Source: an uncultured Nitrososphaera sp. (GTDB lineage: Archaea > Thermoproteota > Nitrososphaeria > Nitrososphaerales > Nitrososphaeraceae). From it: a DNA stretch of 62,678 nt. Shown piece after piece: positions 16,917 through 24,935 of this stretch. The position numbers and the translations under genes were made by a program. The stretch lies in assembly GCA_946480575.1 (NCBI GenBank), contig CAMLKF010000003.1, positions 1 through 62,678 on the forward strand, read 5' to 3'. The notes below the pieces were generated by a model, which saw only the letters and a list, made by a program, of their open reading frames with translations, did not search any database and was not told the origin of the DNA. Position 1 is the stretch's first letter. Every line of letters starts with the position of its first letter.

Positions 16917-17177
16917 TTAGCGGGCCTCCTCCTCATTTGGATCCCATAGCGTACACACGCCATGCGGAGCTATGACCCCGGACTCTTTTCCATTGACGTC
17001 CGGCCCGCTGTCTTCTACTATGGCGCAGTGGTTTTCTTTGATGAAATATATGCAATTGTAGCAGAAATATCCAGTGTGCAGGTCGGCATTTTTGAACTCG
17101 TCTATTTCCAGATAGCCTGAAACCGGCTTGGAAAGCTTGGGGTACTGCTTGTTGGTAGCGATAACTTCGCTTGCCAT
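16917..17177 (-). CDS. HiPIP-like four-cysteine protein, copy 1
   Basis: 86 residues, paralogous to the next gene over about 60 residues (DLHTGYFCYNCIYFIKENHC against NLHEGYFCYNCIYWISQGGG). Cysteines 39, 42, 51 and 75 are followed by an aromatic (HGVCTLW), matching the HiPIP pattern. It is the first gene of a two-gene operon. A TATA box at 17199-17206 lies about 25 nt upstream of the ATG, implying a leaderless mRNA. The pair is adjacent to a small one-helix protein gene and a thioredoxin-reductase-like flavoprotein upstream on the same strand, so a redox role is plausible. Confidence 0.75.
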   Translation of the reverse strand: MASEVIATNKQYPKLSKPVSGYLEIDEFKNADLHTGYFCYNCIYFIKENHCAIVEDSGPDVNGKESGVIAPHGVCTLWDPNEEEAR

Positions 17178-17198
17178 GATTGCATCACTGCCTCATGG

Positions 17199-17206
17199 TA
17201 TAAAAC
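17199..17206 (-). promoter_or_regulatory. TATA box of the HiPIP-like pair
   Basis: The minus strand reads gttttatacc, centred about 25 nt upstream of the ATG at 17177. Transcription would start at the start codon. Confidence 0.5.
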
Positions 17207-17230
17207 AACTTTAGCAGTTTGTAAGAGAAA

Positions 17231-17356
17231 TCAGCTGCCAGTACTTTTTTTCAGCTGTCTTGCCAGCCGCTTAAACCTTGACCACCGCAGCACAAACTTG
17301 CTGGCAATGATTGCACCCACGATAACCGCCCATACCCATAGAGGAGGACCTTCCAC
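17231..17356 (-). CDS. Possible 41-residue single-helix membrane protein
   Basis: Starting at GTG 17356, the frame gives a short polar start, one membrane helix (WVWAVIVGAIIASKFVLRW) and a strongly basic tail (RFKRLARQLKK), the classic positive-inside pattern. It begins 15 nt after the stop of the flavoprotein gene on the same strand and could be translated from the same mRNA. It is short and has no homologue I recognise, so it may be spurious. Confidence 0.4.
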   Translation of the reverse strand: MEGPPLWVWAVIVGAIIASKFVLRWSRFKRLARQLKKSTGS

Positions 17357-17371
17357 CTTAGTTTTGGGACA

Positions 17372-18352
17372 CTAAGGGGATTTATGCCCTTGCATCTTTG
17401 CCTTGATCGCTTCCTTGAGCAGTCTTTCATAAATCGATATCGCCGCACGCGCGCCGGCAGCTGCAGCCAGAACGACATAGTGTCTATCCGTGTCCACGTC
17501 GCCAGCGGCATACACTCCCGCAACTGTGGTCTGTTGCTCTGCGTCGACCTTGACATACCCCTCGTAAAGCTGGCACCCAAGCTGCTCTGTAAGCTGGCTC
17601 TGCACCCTATAGCCGAGCTGGTAGAATATCACATCTGCATTGTAGTGCCTGCCGCTTGTGCATGCCAGCCGCTTGGCAAGCCGGCCGCGGCTGCCGGTGA
17701 TCTCTGTTATGCTGTCGCTTACTGCATGAATGCCAAGTGCCTCCGCCTGCTTTCTTTCCTTTTCTTCTAGCCGGCAGCCGTCATGCAGAAACATCGTGAT
17801 GTCCTGCGTCCAGCCAAGGAATTCCTTTGCATACGACAGCGGACTCTGCCCCGACACGATAAGCGCCAATCTCTTGCCGGTGGCTTCGTGCCCGTCGCAG
17901 TACGGACAGTGCCACGCCCCATGCCCGTCGAATTTTTGGAAGTTATTTATCCTTGGCTTGACATCTTCAATGCCCGTCGCGATTATCAAGTATTTTGCGC
18001 GAAAAGTCCTGCCGCCGGTCCTTACGACGAAATATCGCCTATGCCTTTTGGCGCTGCTCACCCTGCTCTTGATTGTCGTCACTGACTTTTTGTACTTCAG
18101 CACATCCTTCGATGCTTTTCTGAGCAGCGCTTTTGGCGAGACGTTCTCAAAGCCCAAGTAGCCATGCACGCGCCGGGTCATGGAATTCCTTGCTTTCCCG
18201 CCGTCAAAGATGACTGTCGGGACTAGGTATCGCCCGAGCAGGAGAGCGGCAGAGAGCCCGGCGTACCCCGCGCCAATTATTGCCACATCAAACGCGTTCA
18301 CCCGCTCTGCCTTCCTCTTTTCATCGAGCAGGTTTGGCGCTTTTTTCTTCAT
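17372..18352 (-). CDS. Thioredoxin-reductase-like FAD/NAD(P) oxidoreductase
   Basis: 326 residues. An FAD-binding GAGYAGLSAALLLGR starts at residue 27, the redox-active pair is C149-P-Y-C152 (WHCPYCDGHEATG), and the C-terminal FAD motif is GVYAAGDVDT. The NAD(P) domain lies between (about 120-250), as in TrxR. Its Rossmann glycines are atypical (LIVSGQSPLSYAKEF in place of GGGDSA), so the electron donor or partner may differ from canonical TrxR, as in ferredoxin- or FAD-linked relatives. Substrate could be thioredoxin/glutaredoxin or an unknown disulfide. Confidence 0.85.
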   Translation of the reverse strand: MKKKAPNLLDEKRKAERVNAFDVAIIGAGYAGLSAALLLGRYLVPTVIFDGGKARNSMTRRVHGYLGFENVSPKALLRKASKDVLKYKKSVTTIKSRVSSAKRHRRYFVVRTGGRTFRAKYLIIATGIEDVKPRINNFQKFDGHGAWHCPYCDGHEATGKRLALIVSGQSPLSYAKEFLGWTQDITMFLHDGCRLEEKERKQAEALGIHAVSDSITEITGSRGRLAKRLACTSGRHYNADVIFYQLGYRVQSQLTEQLGCQLYEGYVKVDAEQQTTVAGVYAAGDVDTDRHYVVLAAAAGARAAISIYERLLKEAIKAKMQGHKSP

Positions 18353-18446
18353 AGACTAGTAACCCGGAAATGCTATAAAGCAGTATGTACGTGTGTGCAT
18401 ATGCGGCTGGAAAGCGTGAATTACTTCTGTGTGCACATTATCAGTT

Positions 18447-18737
18447 ATGCACAAGTGCAGTGTGTGCGGGATGGTTTTTGTGAATTCTGGCGAGCTGGCA
18501 GAACATAGCGCCACGGTGCATCGCGATACGATGCTTCAATGCCAGTCGTGTGGCAGGTTCTTTGGCAGCAGGCAGGAGCTTGATGCACATGCAGCTGAAT
18601 TTCATGCGGCAAGCCGCAATTTTTCAAAGCAAACCCCGGACGAAGAAAAAGAAAGCTCACTCCTCAGAAAAACTGACAAGGAAGAAAAGGCCCGCAGGCG
18701 CACCAGAGGCCCGTACAGAAAATCGCATGCGGCGTGA
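18447..18737 (+). CDS. C2H2 zinc-finger protein
   Basis: The methionine at 18447 (MHKCSVCG) is the most natural start, although the frame opens at 18429. Two C2H2 fingers follow: CSVCGMVF..SGELAEHSATVH and CQSCGRFFGSRQELDAHAAEFH, each CxxC-x12-HxxxH-like. A lysine/arginine-rich tail ends in RRTRGPYRKSHAA. Such two-finger proteins are a feature of Nitrososphaera genomes and probably bind nucleic acid. It is followed closely by eL13 on the same strand. Confidence 0.8.
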   Translation: MHKCSVCGMVFVNSGELAEHSATVHRDTMLQCQSCGRFFGSRQELDAHAAEFHAASRNFSKQTPDEEKESSLLRKTDKEEKARRRTRGPYRKSHAA

Positions 18738-18760
18738 TGATGATCAGTGTTTTATTTTAT

Positions 18761-18771
18761 TATATATATAT
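18761..18771 (+). promoter_or_regulatory. TATA box of the eL13 gene
   Basis: A tatatatatat run lies about 30 nt upstream of the ATG at 18797 and sets the start of eL13. It overlaps nothing coding, being just after the zinc-finger gene. Confidence 0.6.
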
Positions 18772-18796
18772 AGCCTGCAACATACTGCACGTGTAT

Positions 18797-19033
18797 ATGC
18801 GAGCAACCGTCAAGGATGGACAGAGAAATGGCAGGGGCTATTCGCTTGAAGAATTGAAGGAGGCAGACATTGACGCGCGGACAGCCAGAAAGAATGACGT
18901 GCCGACAGACGTGTGGAGGAAAACAAAGTACCCTAAAAATGTCGAGCAGCTAAAGTCGATGGCAAAAACTATCAAAGAATCGCCCAAAGACAAGCCGGAC
19001 AAGAAGACAAAAAAGAAGAAAGACGAAAAATAA
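18797..19033 (+). CDS. rpl13e: Ribosomal protein eL13 (L13e)
   Basis: 78 residues from the ATG at 18797. The core GRGYSLEELKEADIDARTAR, then NDVPTDVWRKTKYPKNVEQL, matches the archaeal/eukaryotic L13e pattern of a GFSLEEL-type helix, then R.RR. with asparagine-valine-leucine. The C-terminus is a lysine-rich tail for rRNA contact. A longer frame opens at 18734, but its extra residues are hydrophobic and include the TATA sequence, so they are not part of the protein. It sits 18 nt before truD, forming a translation-related pair. Confidence 0.82.
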   Translation: MRATVKDGQRNGRGYSLEELKEADIDARTARKNDVPTDVWRKTKYPKNVEQLKSMAKTIKESPKDKPDKKTKKKKDEK

Positions 19034-19051
19034 TAATAATAGCTCGCGCGC

Positions 19052-20311
19052 ATGATTCCTGTTCCAAAGATAGACAGGCTGGCAGGCATAGAGTGCTATT
19101 GTACCAGCTTTGAGGGCATTAGAGGATCGATAAAGCGGGAGAGCGACGGGTTCAGGGTGTCCGAGCTTGGTGACGAGTCGCTTGTAGGTAAGAATATCTC
19201 AGCTTCTTACGACGAGCAGCATCGCTACCCGCTCTACGTTCTGGAAAAAAAAGACATTGATTCAAACCACGCCCTCTTTGAAATCGAGCGGGAATGCCGC
19301 ATCAGGCTCAGGGTAATGGGGATCAAGGATGCCAAGGCAACGACCCGGCAGTACGCGGGCATGAAGCGGGTAATGAAAAACCCGCCGGCAGAGTTGAAAA
19401 GCAGACACACGCGCCTCACCCTACAGGGCTTTACAAAGAGACCGCTAGGCAAGGAATCCCTTGCAGGCAACGAGTTCGAGATAACAGTTTACGACGCCAA
19501 GGCTTCTGATCTGTCAGATTTCGTCCCAGAGATAGACAAGATTGGCAACTTTTACGGCCTGCAGAGGTTTGGAAGCGAAAGGCTTGTGACGCACCTGGTC
19601 GGCAGGGAAATAGTCAGGCGTGACTTTCGGCGCGCAGTCGAGCTTTTGCTTTCATACACCACGGAATACGATACGCCGATGAGCAAAGAGATAAGGGCCA
19701 GGAGTGCCGACTCAAAGAACTATTCTCAGGTGCTCAGGGCCCTGCCGAAGGGGATGGACATCGAGCGGCAGGTGCTTTCGGCGCTTATCGCCGGCAAGGA
19801 CGCAATTTCGGCGCTGCGCGCAGTGCCCATCACTATTCGCAGGCTGTTCGTTCAGGCGTACCAGGCCTACATCTTTAACAGATGCCTGAGCGCAAGCATA
19901 CTGGATGGCGAGGACCTGCTTCAGCCGCAAACAGGCGACCTGTGCTTTGAAATGGAGGGGCCAGCGACCTTTGGCAGGATAATCAAGTTCGACCCTGCAG
20001 CAAAAACGAAGATGGTTCCGGCAGTAAGGATGGCCGGCTACACGTTTCAGCCCGGCAGGGGCCGGTTTGAGGGCATCACCAAGGAGATACTTGAGCAGGA
20101 GGGCGTGGCGGCAAAGGACTTTTACATAAAGGAGATGCAGGAGCTGAGCCAGCAGGGCGGCTTTAGGCAGGCGCCCCTTTGGTGCATCAATTTTGCCTAC
20201 TGCAAGGACCCGCTTGTTGTCGTGTCGTTCAGATTGCCGAAAGGCTCTTACGCGACCACGCTTTTGCGCGAGCTCGTCAAGCCGCGGGACCCGGTCAGGG
20301 CTGGCTTTTAG
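19052..20311 (+). CDS. truD: tRNA pseudouridine(13) synthase TruD
   Basis: 419 residues, typical for archaeal/eukaryotic TruD (Pus7-like). It isomerises U13 of tRNAs and possibly other RNA sites. The catalytic aspartate is D93 in GIKDAKATTRQ, and other family features are NFYGLQRFGSER, the TRUD-insertion domain in the middle, and the C-terminal RLPKGSYATTLLRELVK. The start is the ATG at 19052, 18 nt after eL13. A long antisense frame (19712-20446) is a shadow. Confidence 0.95.
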   Translation: MIPVPKIDRLAGIECYCTSFEGIRGSIKRESDGFRVSELGDESLVGKNISASYDEQHRYPLYVLEKKDIDSNHALFEIERECRIRLRVMGIKDAKATTRQYAGMKRVMKNPPAELKSRHTRLTLQGFTKRPLGKESLAGNEFEITVYDAKASDLSDFVPEIDKIGNFYGLQRFGSERLVTHLVGREIVRRDFRRAVELLLSYTTEYDTPMSKEIRARSADSKNYSQVLRALPKGMDIERQVLSALIAGKDAISALRAVPITIRRLFVQAYQAYIFNRCLSASILDGEDLLQPQTGDLCFEMEGPATFGRIIKFDPAAKTKMVPAVRMAGYTFQPGRGRFEGITKEILEQEGVAAKDFYIKEMQELSQQGGFRQAPLWCINFAYCKDPLVVVSFRLPKGSYATTLLRELVKPRDPVRAGF

Positions 20312-20357
20312 CAGACACAATATATACAGGCGCCATGCGGTACAGCGTACACAAGAC

Positions 20358-21014
20358 ATGCTTGGCGGCCGGGACTTTCGCGAAACTATCCAAAAGGCGC
20401 TTGATAAGCTACACGAAGACCTGAGCGTCAACATAGACAAGAACAACAGCGACAGGATTCATGCCATTGAAGCGTCCAGCTGCACGAGGCTTGCCTACTA
20501 TGATCGCAGGGATCCAATTCTTCCAGATAACCTGTCCAAGATCTCGGCCCTCCTGAGCAACGGCATGCGTCACTCCCTGAAGAGCGTGCGCGGCGAATAC
20601 AGGGTTGACAGCCTGATCCTTGAGGCCGACGCGGACATGCTGATAGCCGACGATTACGTCGTGAGGTTTGAAGTCGTCCCCGCCCTGCCAGAAGTTCCGC
20701 ACCCGCGGCACCTTCTGTACGTCAACGCCTGCCTCTTTGTGCTCAAAAAGGACGAGGGCTTTTTGATCTACATGACTGCCGACGGCAGGACAGTCGAGTT
20801 TTCCACAACCAAGAACAACAGGATGTTTGAAGAGATAATCAGGCGCGCAAGGGTGCTCAGCACGCTTTTGAAGGACAACAAGGTTCCGATAGTCGAGCCG
20901 TCTGACCTGTGTATTGGCTGCAGGTATTTCGAGCGGTGTTACGCGAGGAAGCAGGAAAAGGACGAAAGTTCTGGATTCATTCTGGAAGAAATATTCGGCG
21001 GCAGGCGCAAATAG
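20358..21014 (+). CDS. Cas4-like PD-(D/E)XK protein with Fe-S cysteines but no motif lysine
   Basis: 218 residues from the ATG at 20358. It has the Cas4/AddB layout: one cysteine early (ASSCTRLAYYDRR) and three late (CIGCRYFERC), which together would hold a [4Fe-4S] cluster around a nuclease core. In the core the aspartate is present (LILEADADML), but the ExK motif reads FEVVPAL where Cas4 has EIK or EVK, so the catalytic lysine is missing. The helix HLLYVNACLFVLKK follows, as in the family. It may bind DNA ends without cutting, or use another residue. There are no CRISPR genes nearby. A TATA-like atatata is at about 20320. Confidence 0.72.
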   Translation: MLGGRDFRETIQKALDKLHEDLSVNIDKNNSDRIHAIEASSCTRLAYYDRRDPILPDNLSKISALLSNGMRHSLKSVRGEYRVDSLILEADADMLIADDYVVRFEVVPALPEVPHPRHLLYVNACLFVLKKDEGFLIYMTADGRTVEFSTTKNNRMFEEIIRRARVLSTLLKDNKVPIVEPSDLCIGCRYFERCYARKQEKDESSGFILEEIFGGRRK

Positions 21015-21040
21015 TAATAAAAATTTGGGCCTTGCGCCGC

Positions 21041-21184
21041 CTAGTCGTGGCCGGCGCTGCTTGCGTGACCTTCAGACGATGTGTAACCGCTGCTGTATCT
21101 TTTTGCCCTCGACCCAAAGAGTATGCCTACTAGGAATACGAAGACTCCTGTCGTTACCGCGAACATGAACATTGCGTCAGCCAT
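21041..21184 (-). CDS. Small single-helix membrane protein, 47 residues
   Basis: An ATG at 21184 opens a 47-residue frame: a membrane helix (DAMFMFAVTTGVFVFLVGIL), then a basic residue cluster (GSRAKRYSSG) and a Ser/His-rich tail. The hydrophobic profile and positive flank support it as real. It is convergent with the Cas4-like gene. Function unknown. Confidence 0.5.
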   Translation of the reverse strand: MADAMFMFAVTTGVFVFLVGILFGSRAKRYSSGYTSSEGHASSAGHD

Positions 21185-21261
21185 ATCACCGCAATTTTTG
21201 CTTGAAACTTAATATCCTTATCGCATGGCGACGTTTCCTGCAATGATATTATCATAAAATG

Positions 21262-21825
21262 TCATGGGAATGTCATAGTAAACTCATGCTCTTGGAAATC
21301 TGTCTGAAAGTTTCCGCCTGTCAGCCTGAATGAATACATGCCTTCCACTCTGTACTGGGCTATGCCTTCGACCATGCTGTCCCAGCTGCTGGCCGTGAGG
21401 TTGTTCCGCTCTGCTGACTCCGTGTCCCTGAGCGTGATAATGCTGCCAGAGACAATTGGGATATCCGCCTGACCCGCCACAAAGCCCTCTGGGCTCACCC
21501 CGATGTCGCCCGAAGTCATGGTGAATTCGTCAACGTAAACGGTGTAGTGGATCGTTTCTAGAAGGACTGTGCTTGTATTAGGGTTTAGGACGTCAAAGGA
21601 TATGTGGACGTCCGCGTTCCTGTCGTCGGTCCTTTCGGCGGTTATGTTTTTGATGGTAAATCCCAGATTGGCCTGTGTTGTCTGGCTCTGGGTGGCCGCG
21701 GTGCCCTGATTATTATCCTGCCCTCCAGGCAGCCTGAAATTCCCGGAGCCCAGAATGAAAAATATCGCTATTGCAATCGCGGCGATGCCGCCGCCTGCTA
21801 CGTAAATGGCCTTTGTATTCACCAC
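21262..21825 (-). CDS. Membrane-anchored LEA14-like protein
   Basis: 187 residues, GTG start. An N-terminal anchor (about 6-28) is followed by a Gln/Thr-rich linker and a beta-sandwich domain with the LEA_2/WHy pattern: VHISFDVLNPNTSTVLLETI, HYTVYVDEF, then alternating strands ending in EHEFTMTF. Such domains are linked with desiccation and stress tolerance. The role outside the membrane here is inferred. Confidence 0.75.
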   Translation of the reverse strand: MVNTKAIYVAGGGIAAIAIAIFFILGSGNFRLPGGQDNNQGTAATQSQTTQANLGFTIKNITAERTDDRNADVHISFDVLNPNTSTVLLETIHYTVYVDEFTMTSGDIGVSPEGFVAGQADIPIVSGSIITLRDTESAERNNLTASSWDSMVEGIAQYRVEGMYSFRLTGGNFQTDFQEHEFTMTFP

Positions 21826-21915
21826 GATTGCTTTTTTTCTGCACCCTGACTACCTTTAAAGCTGTCGATTGAAGCAAATGCTTATACATACTGCCGCGAC
21901 AGAAAAATTGCTGCA

Positions 21916-22233
21916 GTGCAGTACCACAAGGCCGCCCACATTGGCCGAGAGAGGGCGCAGAAAGCCCAGATGAAGCTGTTCGACTATGCTGGCTTTGCGA
22001 TGCTGACCTACACCATCAAGCAGGACAAGGCAGGGTTTGAGCCGGTGGGAGAGGAAGAGCTGGCCGGCAAGATGACAAGGGGGAGCGAGGCGATGCTCTT
22101 TATCTGCGACAAAGATGGCTTTGCCAAGGCCCAGTCAAAGCCGATGCCAATAGATCAGGGAGAAGAAATCTACAAAAAGATGCTTGCCGACGGGATGCAG
22201 GAATTCGCCGGCGAGATCAAGACAGTGTCCTAG
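21916..22233 (+). CDS. Small cytosolic protein of unknown function
   Basis: 105 residues, GTG start. Helical N-terminus (HIGRERAQKAQMKLFDYAGF), a strand pair (AMLFICDKDGFAKAQ) and a helical end. The last 4 nt overlap the stop of the convergent pyrH gene. I know of no function. The composition is normal for the window. Confidence 0.6.
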   Translation: MQYHKAAHIGRERAQKAQMKLFDYAGFAMLTYTIKQDKAGFEPVGEEELAGKMTRGSEAMLFICDKDGFAKAQSKPMPIDQGEEIYKKMLADGMQEFAGEIKTVS

Positions 22234-22910
22234 AACACGATGCGCGTCCCTGTCGCCTTGTTGACGATTGCGTTCTTTATTGTCGCAATGTCTGATCTGA
22301 GCACCACCGTCTGGATTTTCGACCGTTCTATCACTTTAAGGGCCACAATGTCCATCAGGTCATAGGCGCCTGCCGCAGAATTTTCTGCGCCGAGGATTTC
22401 AAGGCACTTTTTCACCGTGATTTCCTTGAACATCTTGGCGCCCTTGTTCTTATTCGGGTCGGAATCGTAAATGCCGTCAACATCTGTCGCATTCAAGAAT
22501 TTAGAAGCCTTGACCTTTTCTGCAATGAGCGCCGCTGTGGCATTGGTGCTCTGCCCCGGGTGCAGGCCGCCTGTCACGATCACCTTACCGCTGACAGCCG
22601 CCTTTGACACCTGCTCTAGATCCGCTGGAACTGAAGGGTATGCTTGCTCTCCAAGTGCCGCTATCAACAATCGCGCGTTGAGCCTTGAAACCTCGATGCC
22701 CATGATGTCCAGCGACGCCTCGTCCGAACCAAACCCTCTTGCAATGTTGATGTAATGCCTTGCAATTTTGCCTCCGCCGGCCACCACCATGGGCTGGACC
22801 CGATCGCTTACTTCAGATAGCATGCCGGCATATTTTTTCAGCTCGACTCTGGCATCGTCGCCAAAGACCCTGCCGCTCAGCTTGATTACCACCCGCTTCC
22901 TAGTGCCCAT
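22230..22910 (-). CDS. pyrH: Uridylate (UMP) kinase, archaeal type
   Basis: 226 residues of the amino-acid kinase fold: VVIKLSGRVFGDD at the N-terminus, VVAGGGKIARHYI, KVIVTGGLHPGQSTNATAAL and FLNATDVDGIYDSDPNKNKG. It phosphorylates UMP to UDP with ATP. It overlaps the HD-hydrolase gene by 11 nt and ends a three-gene nucleotide operon (tmk, HD hydrolase, pyrH). Confidence 0.95.
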   Translation of the reverse strand: MGTRKRVVIKLSGRVFGDDARVELKKYAGMLSEVSDRVQPMVVAGGGKIARHYINIARGFGSDEASLDIMGIEVSRLNARLLIAALGEQAYPSVPADLEQVSKAAVSGKVIVTGGLHPGQSTNATAALIAEKVKASKFLNATDVDGIYDSDPNKNKGAKMFKEITVKKCLEILGAENSAAGAYDLMDIVALKVIERSKIQTVVLRSDIATIKNAIVNKATGTRIVF

Positions 22911-24180
22911 GAACTCTGCCTCCTATGTACATGGACTCTTGATCACCCAGCACTTTTTTAACAGATCGCTCGACCTTCTCGCGATTTTCTGCCGTCGTAT
23001 AAACCCGCAGCATATCAAAGAACCCCGAAATCGAGTCTACAAGCGGGATGTCAGACACAGGCATTTCGTAAACCCGCTCCTTGTCAACCACCAGCACGGA
23101 ATACATCTCTTCCTTGCTAGGGGTGAGAGGCATGGAAGGGGCACGCGAGGCGTCGACAAAAACATAGTTCCGATCGACGCCTGCCGCATCAGCTATTCGC
23201 GACGCGAGGGTGTGAAGCGCCTTTCCATCCATTTTTTGCCTGTCGCGCTTGTGGAGGAATTTTTCGTACACAGTCTTGAGCAGCCTCCTGTCGCGGTAGT
23301 CCCGGGCCATCTTGGCAGCAAACGCGTACTTGCCATCTAGCGGGTACAGCCGCTCAAGGGTCGCCTCGTCTGTCAGAGCAAGGTAGTTTTCAAGCGAGGT
23401 GTCTGTAAGGCCGAGCACCTCGTCTGCCGCCGTCATGGAGTGTAGTAACATCACTTCGGCAGCCCTCACGGTCTTGTGGAAATAGACTGCCTTGAACATT
23501 TCATACCTGGAAATGAGCATAGATTCAAGCGAGTTCAGGGCCGACCTGTTTATCGCAAGCCGGTTCTTGGACACTTCAAGCGAACTTACGAGCCGGTGGC
23601 AGTCGACCTTGGCGTACTCGGCGCCCGTAAAGAGCCCATCTCGTGGCAAATAGTCCATGATGTCTGCGGATAGCCCGCCAGAGATTATTTCGTTCAGGAA
23701 ATTTACCTTCTGCTGACCAAAGGAGAGCCGGCAAATGTGCTCGGGGCTGTGGCCGTGCTTCTTAAGGATGCCAGCAACCCCGCCCTGTGTGATTATCCTT
23801 TTGCCCATCTCCTCGTGGGACGTGTTGCAGCGGTACTCGAGCACTTCTTCAAACAGGTGCGAGAACGGGCCGTGCCCGATGTCATGCAAGAGCGCAGCAA
23901 GCCGGAGCTCCTGCACTACCTCTGCGTTGTCGATGTACCCCTTGTCAAGCAGGGTTTCGCCGGCAAGACCGGCGATGTGCATGGCGCCAAGCGAGTGCTC
24001 AAAGCGGGAATGCTGCGCGCTAGGGTAAACGAGGTGCGCGCCGGCAAGCTGCCTTATCCTGCGCAGCCGCTGGAACGCGGGGCTGTCGATGACCTCCTTT
24101 TCCACCTGCGAGAACCGGATGTACTTGTGCACAGGGTCGGTGATCTCGCCAGCAAAGTCCATTAACACTATATCACACAA
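22900..24180 (-). CDS. HD-domain phosphohydrolase (SAMHD1/dGTPase-like)
   Basis: 426 residues. Metal ligands of the HD domain are visible: H57 and H62 in QHSRFEHSLGAMH, and H99/D100 in AALLHDIGHGPFSH. A later DIMDYLPRDGLFTG is typical of the dNTPase group, where the substrate is a deoxynucleoside triphosphate. It starts 12 nt after tmk and overlaps pyrH, so it belongs to a pyrimidine/dNTP operon, and a role in balancing dNTP pools is a reasonable inference. Confidence 0.88.
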   Translation of the reverse strand: MCDIVLMDFAGEITDPVHKYIRFSQVEKEVIDSPAFQRLRRIRQLAGAHLVYPSAQHSRFEHSLGAMHIAGLAGETLLDKGYIDNAEVVQELRLAALLHDIGHGPFSHLFEEVLEYRCNTSHEEMGKRIITQGGVAGILKKHGHSPEHICRLSFGQQKVNFLNEIISGGLSADIMDYLPRDGLFTGAEYAKVDCHRLVSSLEVSKNRLAINRSALNSLESMLISRYEMFKAVYFHKTVRAAEVMLLHSMTAADEVLGLTDTSLENYLALTDEATLERLYPLDGKYAFAAKMARDYRDRRLLKTVYEKFLHKRDRQKMDGKALHTLASRIADAAGVDRNYVFVDASRAPSMPLTPSKEEMYSVLVVDKERVYEMPVSDIPLVDSISGFFDMLRVYTTAENREKVERSVKKVLGDQESMYIGGRVHGH

Positions 24181-24191
24181 TTTGACAGGAC

Positions 24192-24788
24192 TTAAACTTT
24201 CAACTCTTTCCTTATTACCTTCATTATCTCTTGGTGGACCTGATCCTTGCTCTTGGAGCCGTCAAGGACCTTCCACTTGTACTGCTTTGCAAACTTCAAG
24301 TAGTTCTTGTAGGCCCTAGCGGCAAGCTGCACGTCAGCCTCAAATACATCCTGCGTCTCGGCGCGCTTGGTCGATACGCTTGTATTGACCAGCAATACAA
24401 GGACAATGTCCTCCTTTGGCAGGCCCTTGTCAAGCCTCAAGAGCCAGCTAGTATCCATGCCGCTTGCCGCCCCGTAAATGAGATTTGACTGCCGATAGCG
24501 GTTCATGATGACTATTGTGCCATTCTCAATCATGCTCTCGATCTCTTTCTTTTTCTCCCAGCGGTTTGCAGAGAAAAGAAGGTGCTTGACCTCAGAGGGA
24601 TAGTCCCGCCTGCCGTCCAGAAAAGCTCTGATCTCCATGCCGATTGGAGTAGTATAATCAGGGAAATCGAGTGTGACGCAAACCTTGCCGGACACCTTGA
24701 GGGCCTCCATGAGCATGCGCGACTGGATCGTCTTGCCTGCCTTGTCGGTGCCCTCGATTACTATTATCTTGCCCTTTGTATTTGCCAC
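24192..24788 (-). CDS. tmk: Thymidylate kinase
   Basis: 198 residues. The P-loop is VIEGTDKAGKTIQSR, with alanine-lysine where many have GxGKT spacing. The DR-motif region reads MNRYRQSNLIYGAASGMD (N in place of D), and the LID is short. It converts dTMP to dTDP. The NR for DR change occurs in the TMPK signature and is worth noting, but the overall pattern and the operon with an HD dNTPase-like enzyme and UMP kinase support the assignment. Confidence 0.88.
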   Translation of the reverse strand: MANTKGKIIVIEGTDKAGKTIQSRMLMEALKVSGKVCVTLDFPDYTTPIGMEIRAFLDGRRDYPSEVKHLLFSANRWEKKKEIESMIENGTIVIMNRYRQSNLIYGAASGMDTSWLLRLDKGLPKEDIVLVLLVNTSVSTKRAETQDVFEADVQLAARAYKNYLKFAKQYKWKVLDGSKSKDQVHQEIMKVIRKELKV

Positions 24789-24935
24789 CGCCTGAGGGTC
24801 ATATTAGCATCAATAAAAAGATGTTGAGCATTATTTGGCATAGGCTGGGGTTTATAACATTTTACATGCTGCACGTGCCGAGAATTTTAATCTAAAAAAC
24901 CAACAAATTAAAATATTAACAAACATTGTGTAGAA

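Noticed and set aside
19712..20446. Minus-strand 244-codon frame across truD
   Set aside because: Antisense shadow of truD, with no recognisable motif and an unnatural Arg/Leu/Cys composition.
20358..21014. CRISPR-associated Cas4
   Set aside because: There is no array, Cas1 or Cas2 in the window and the motif lysine is missing. Treated as a Cas4-like housekeeping or repair protein.
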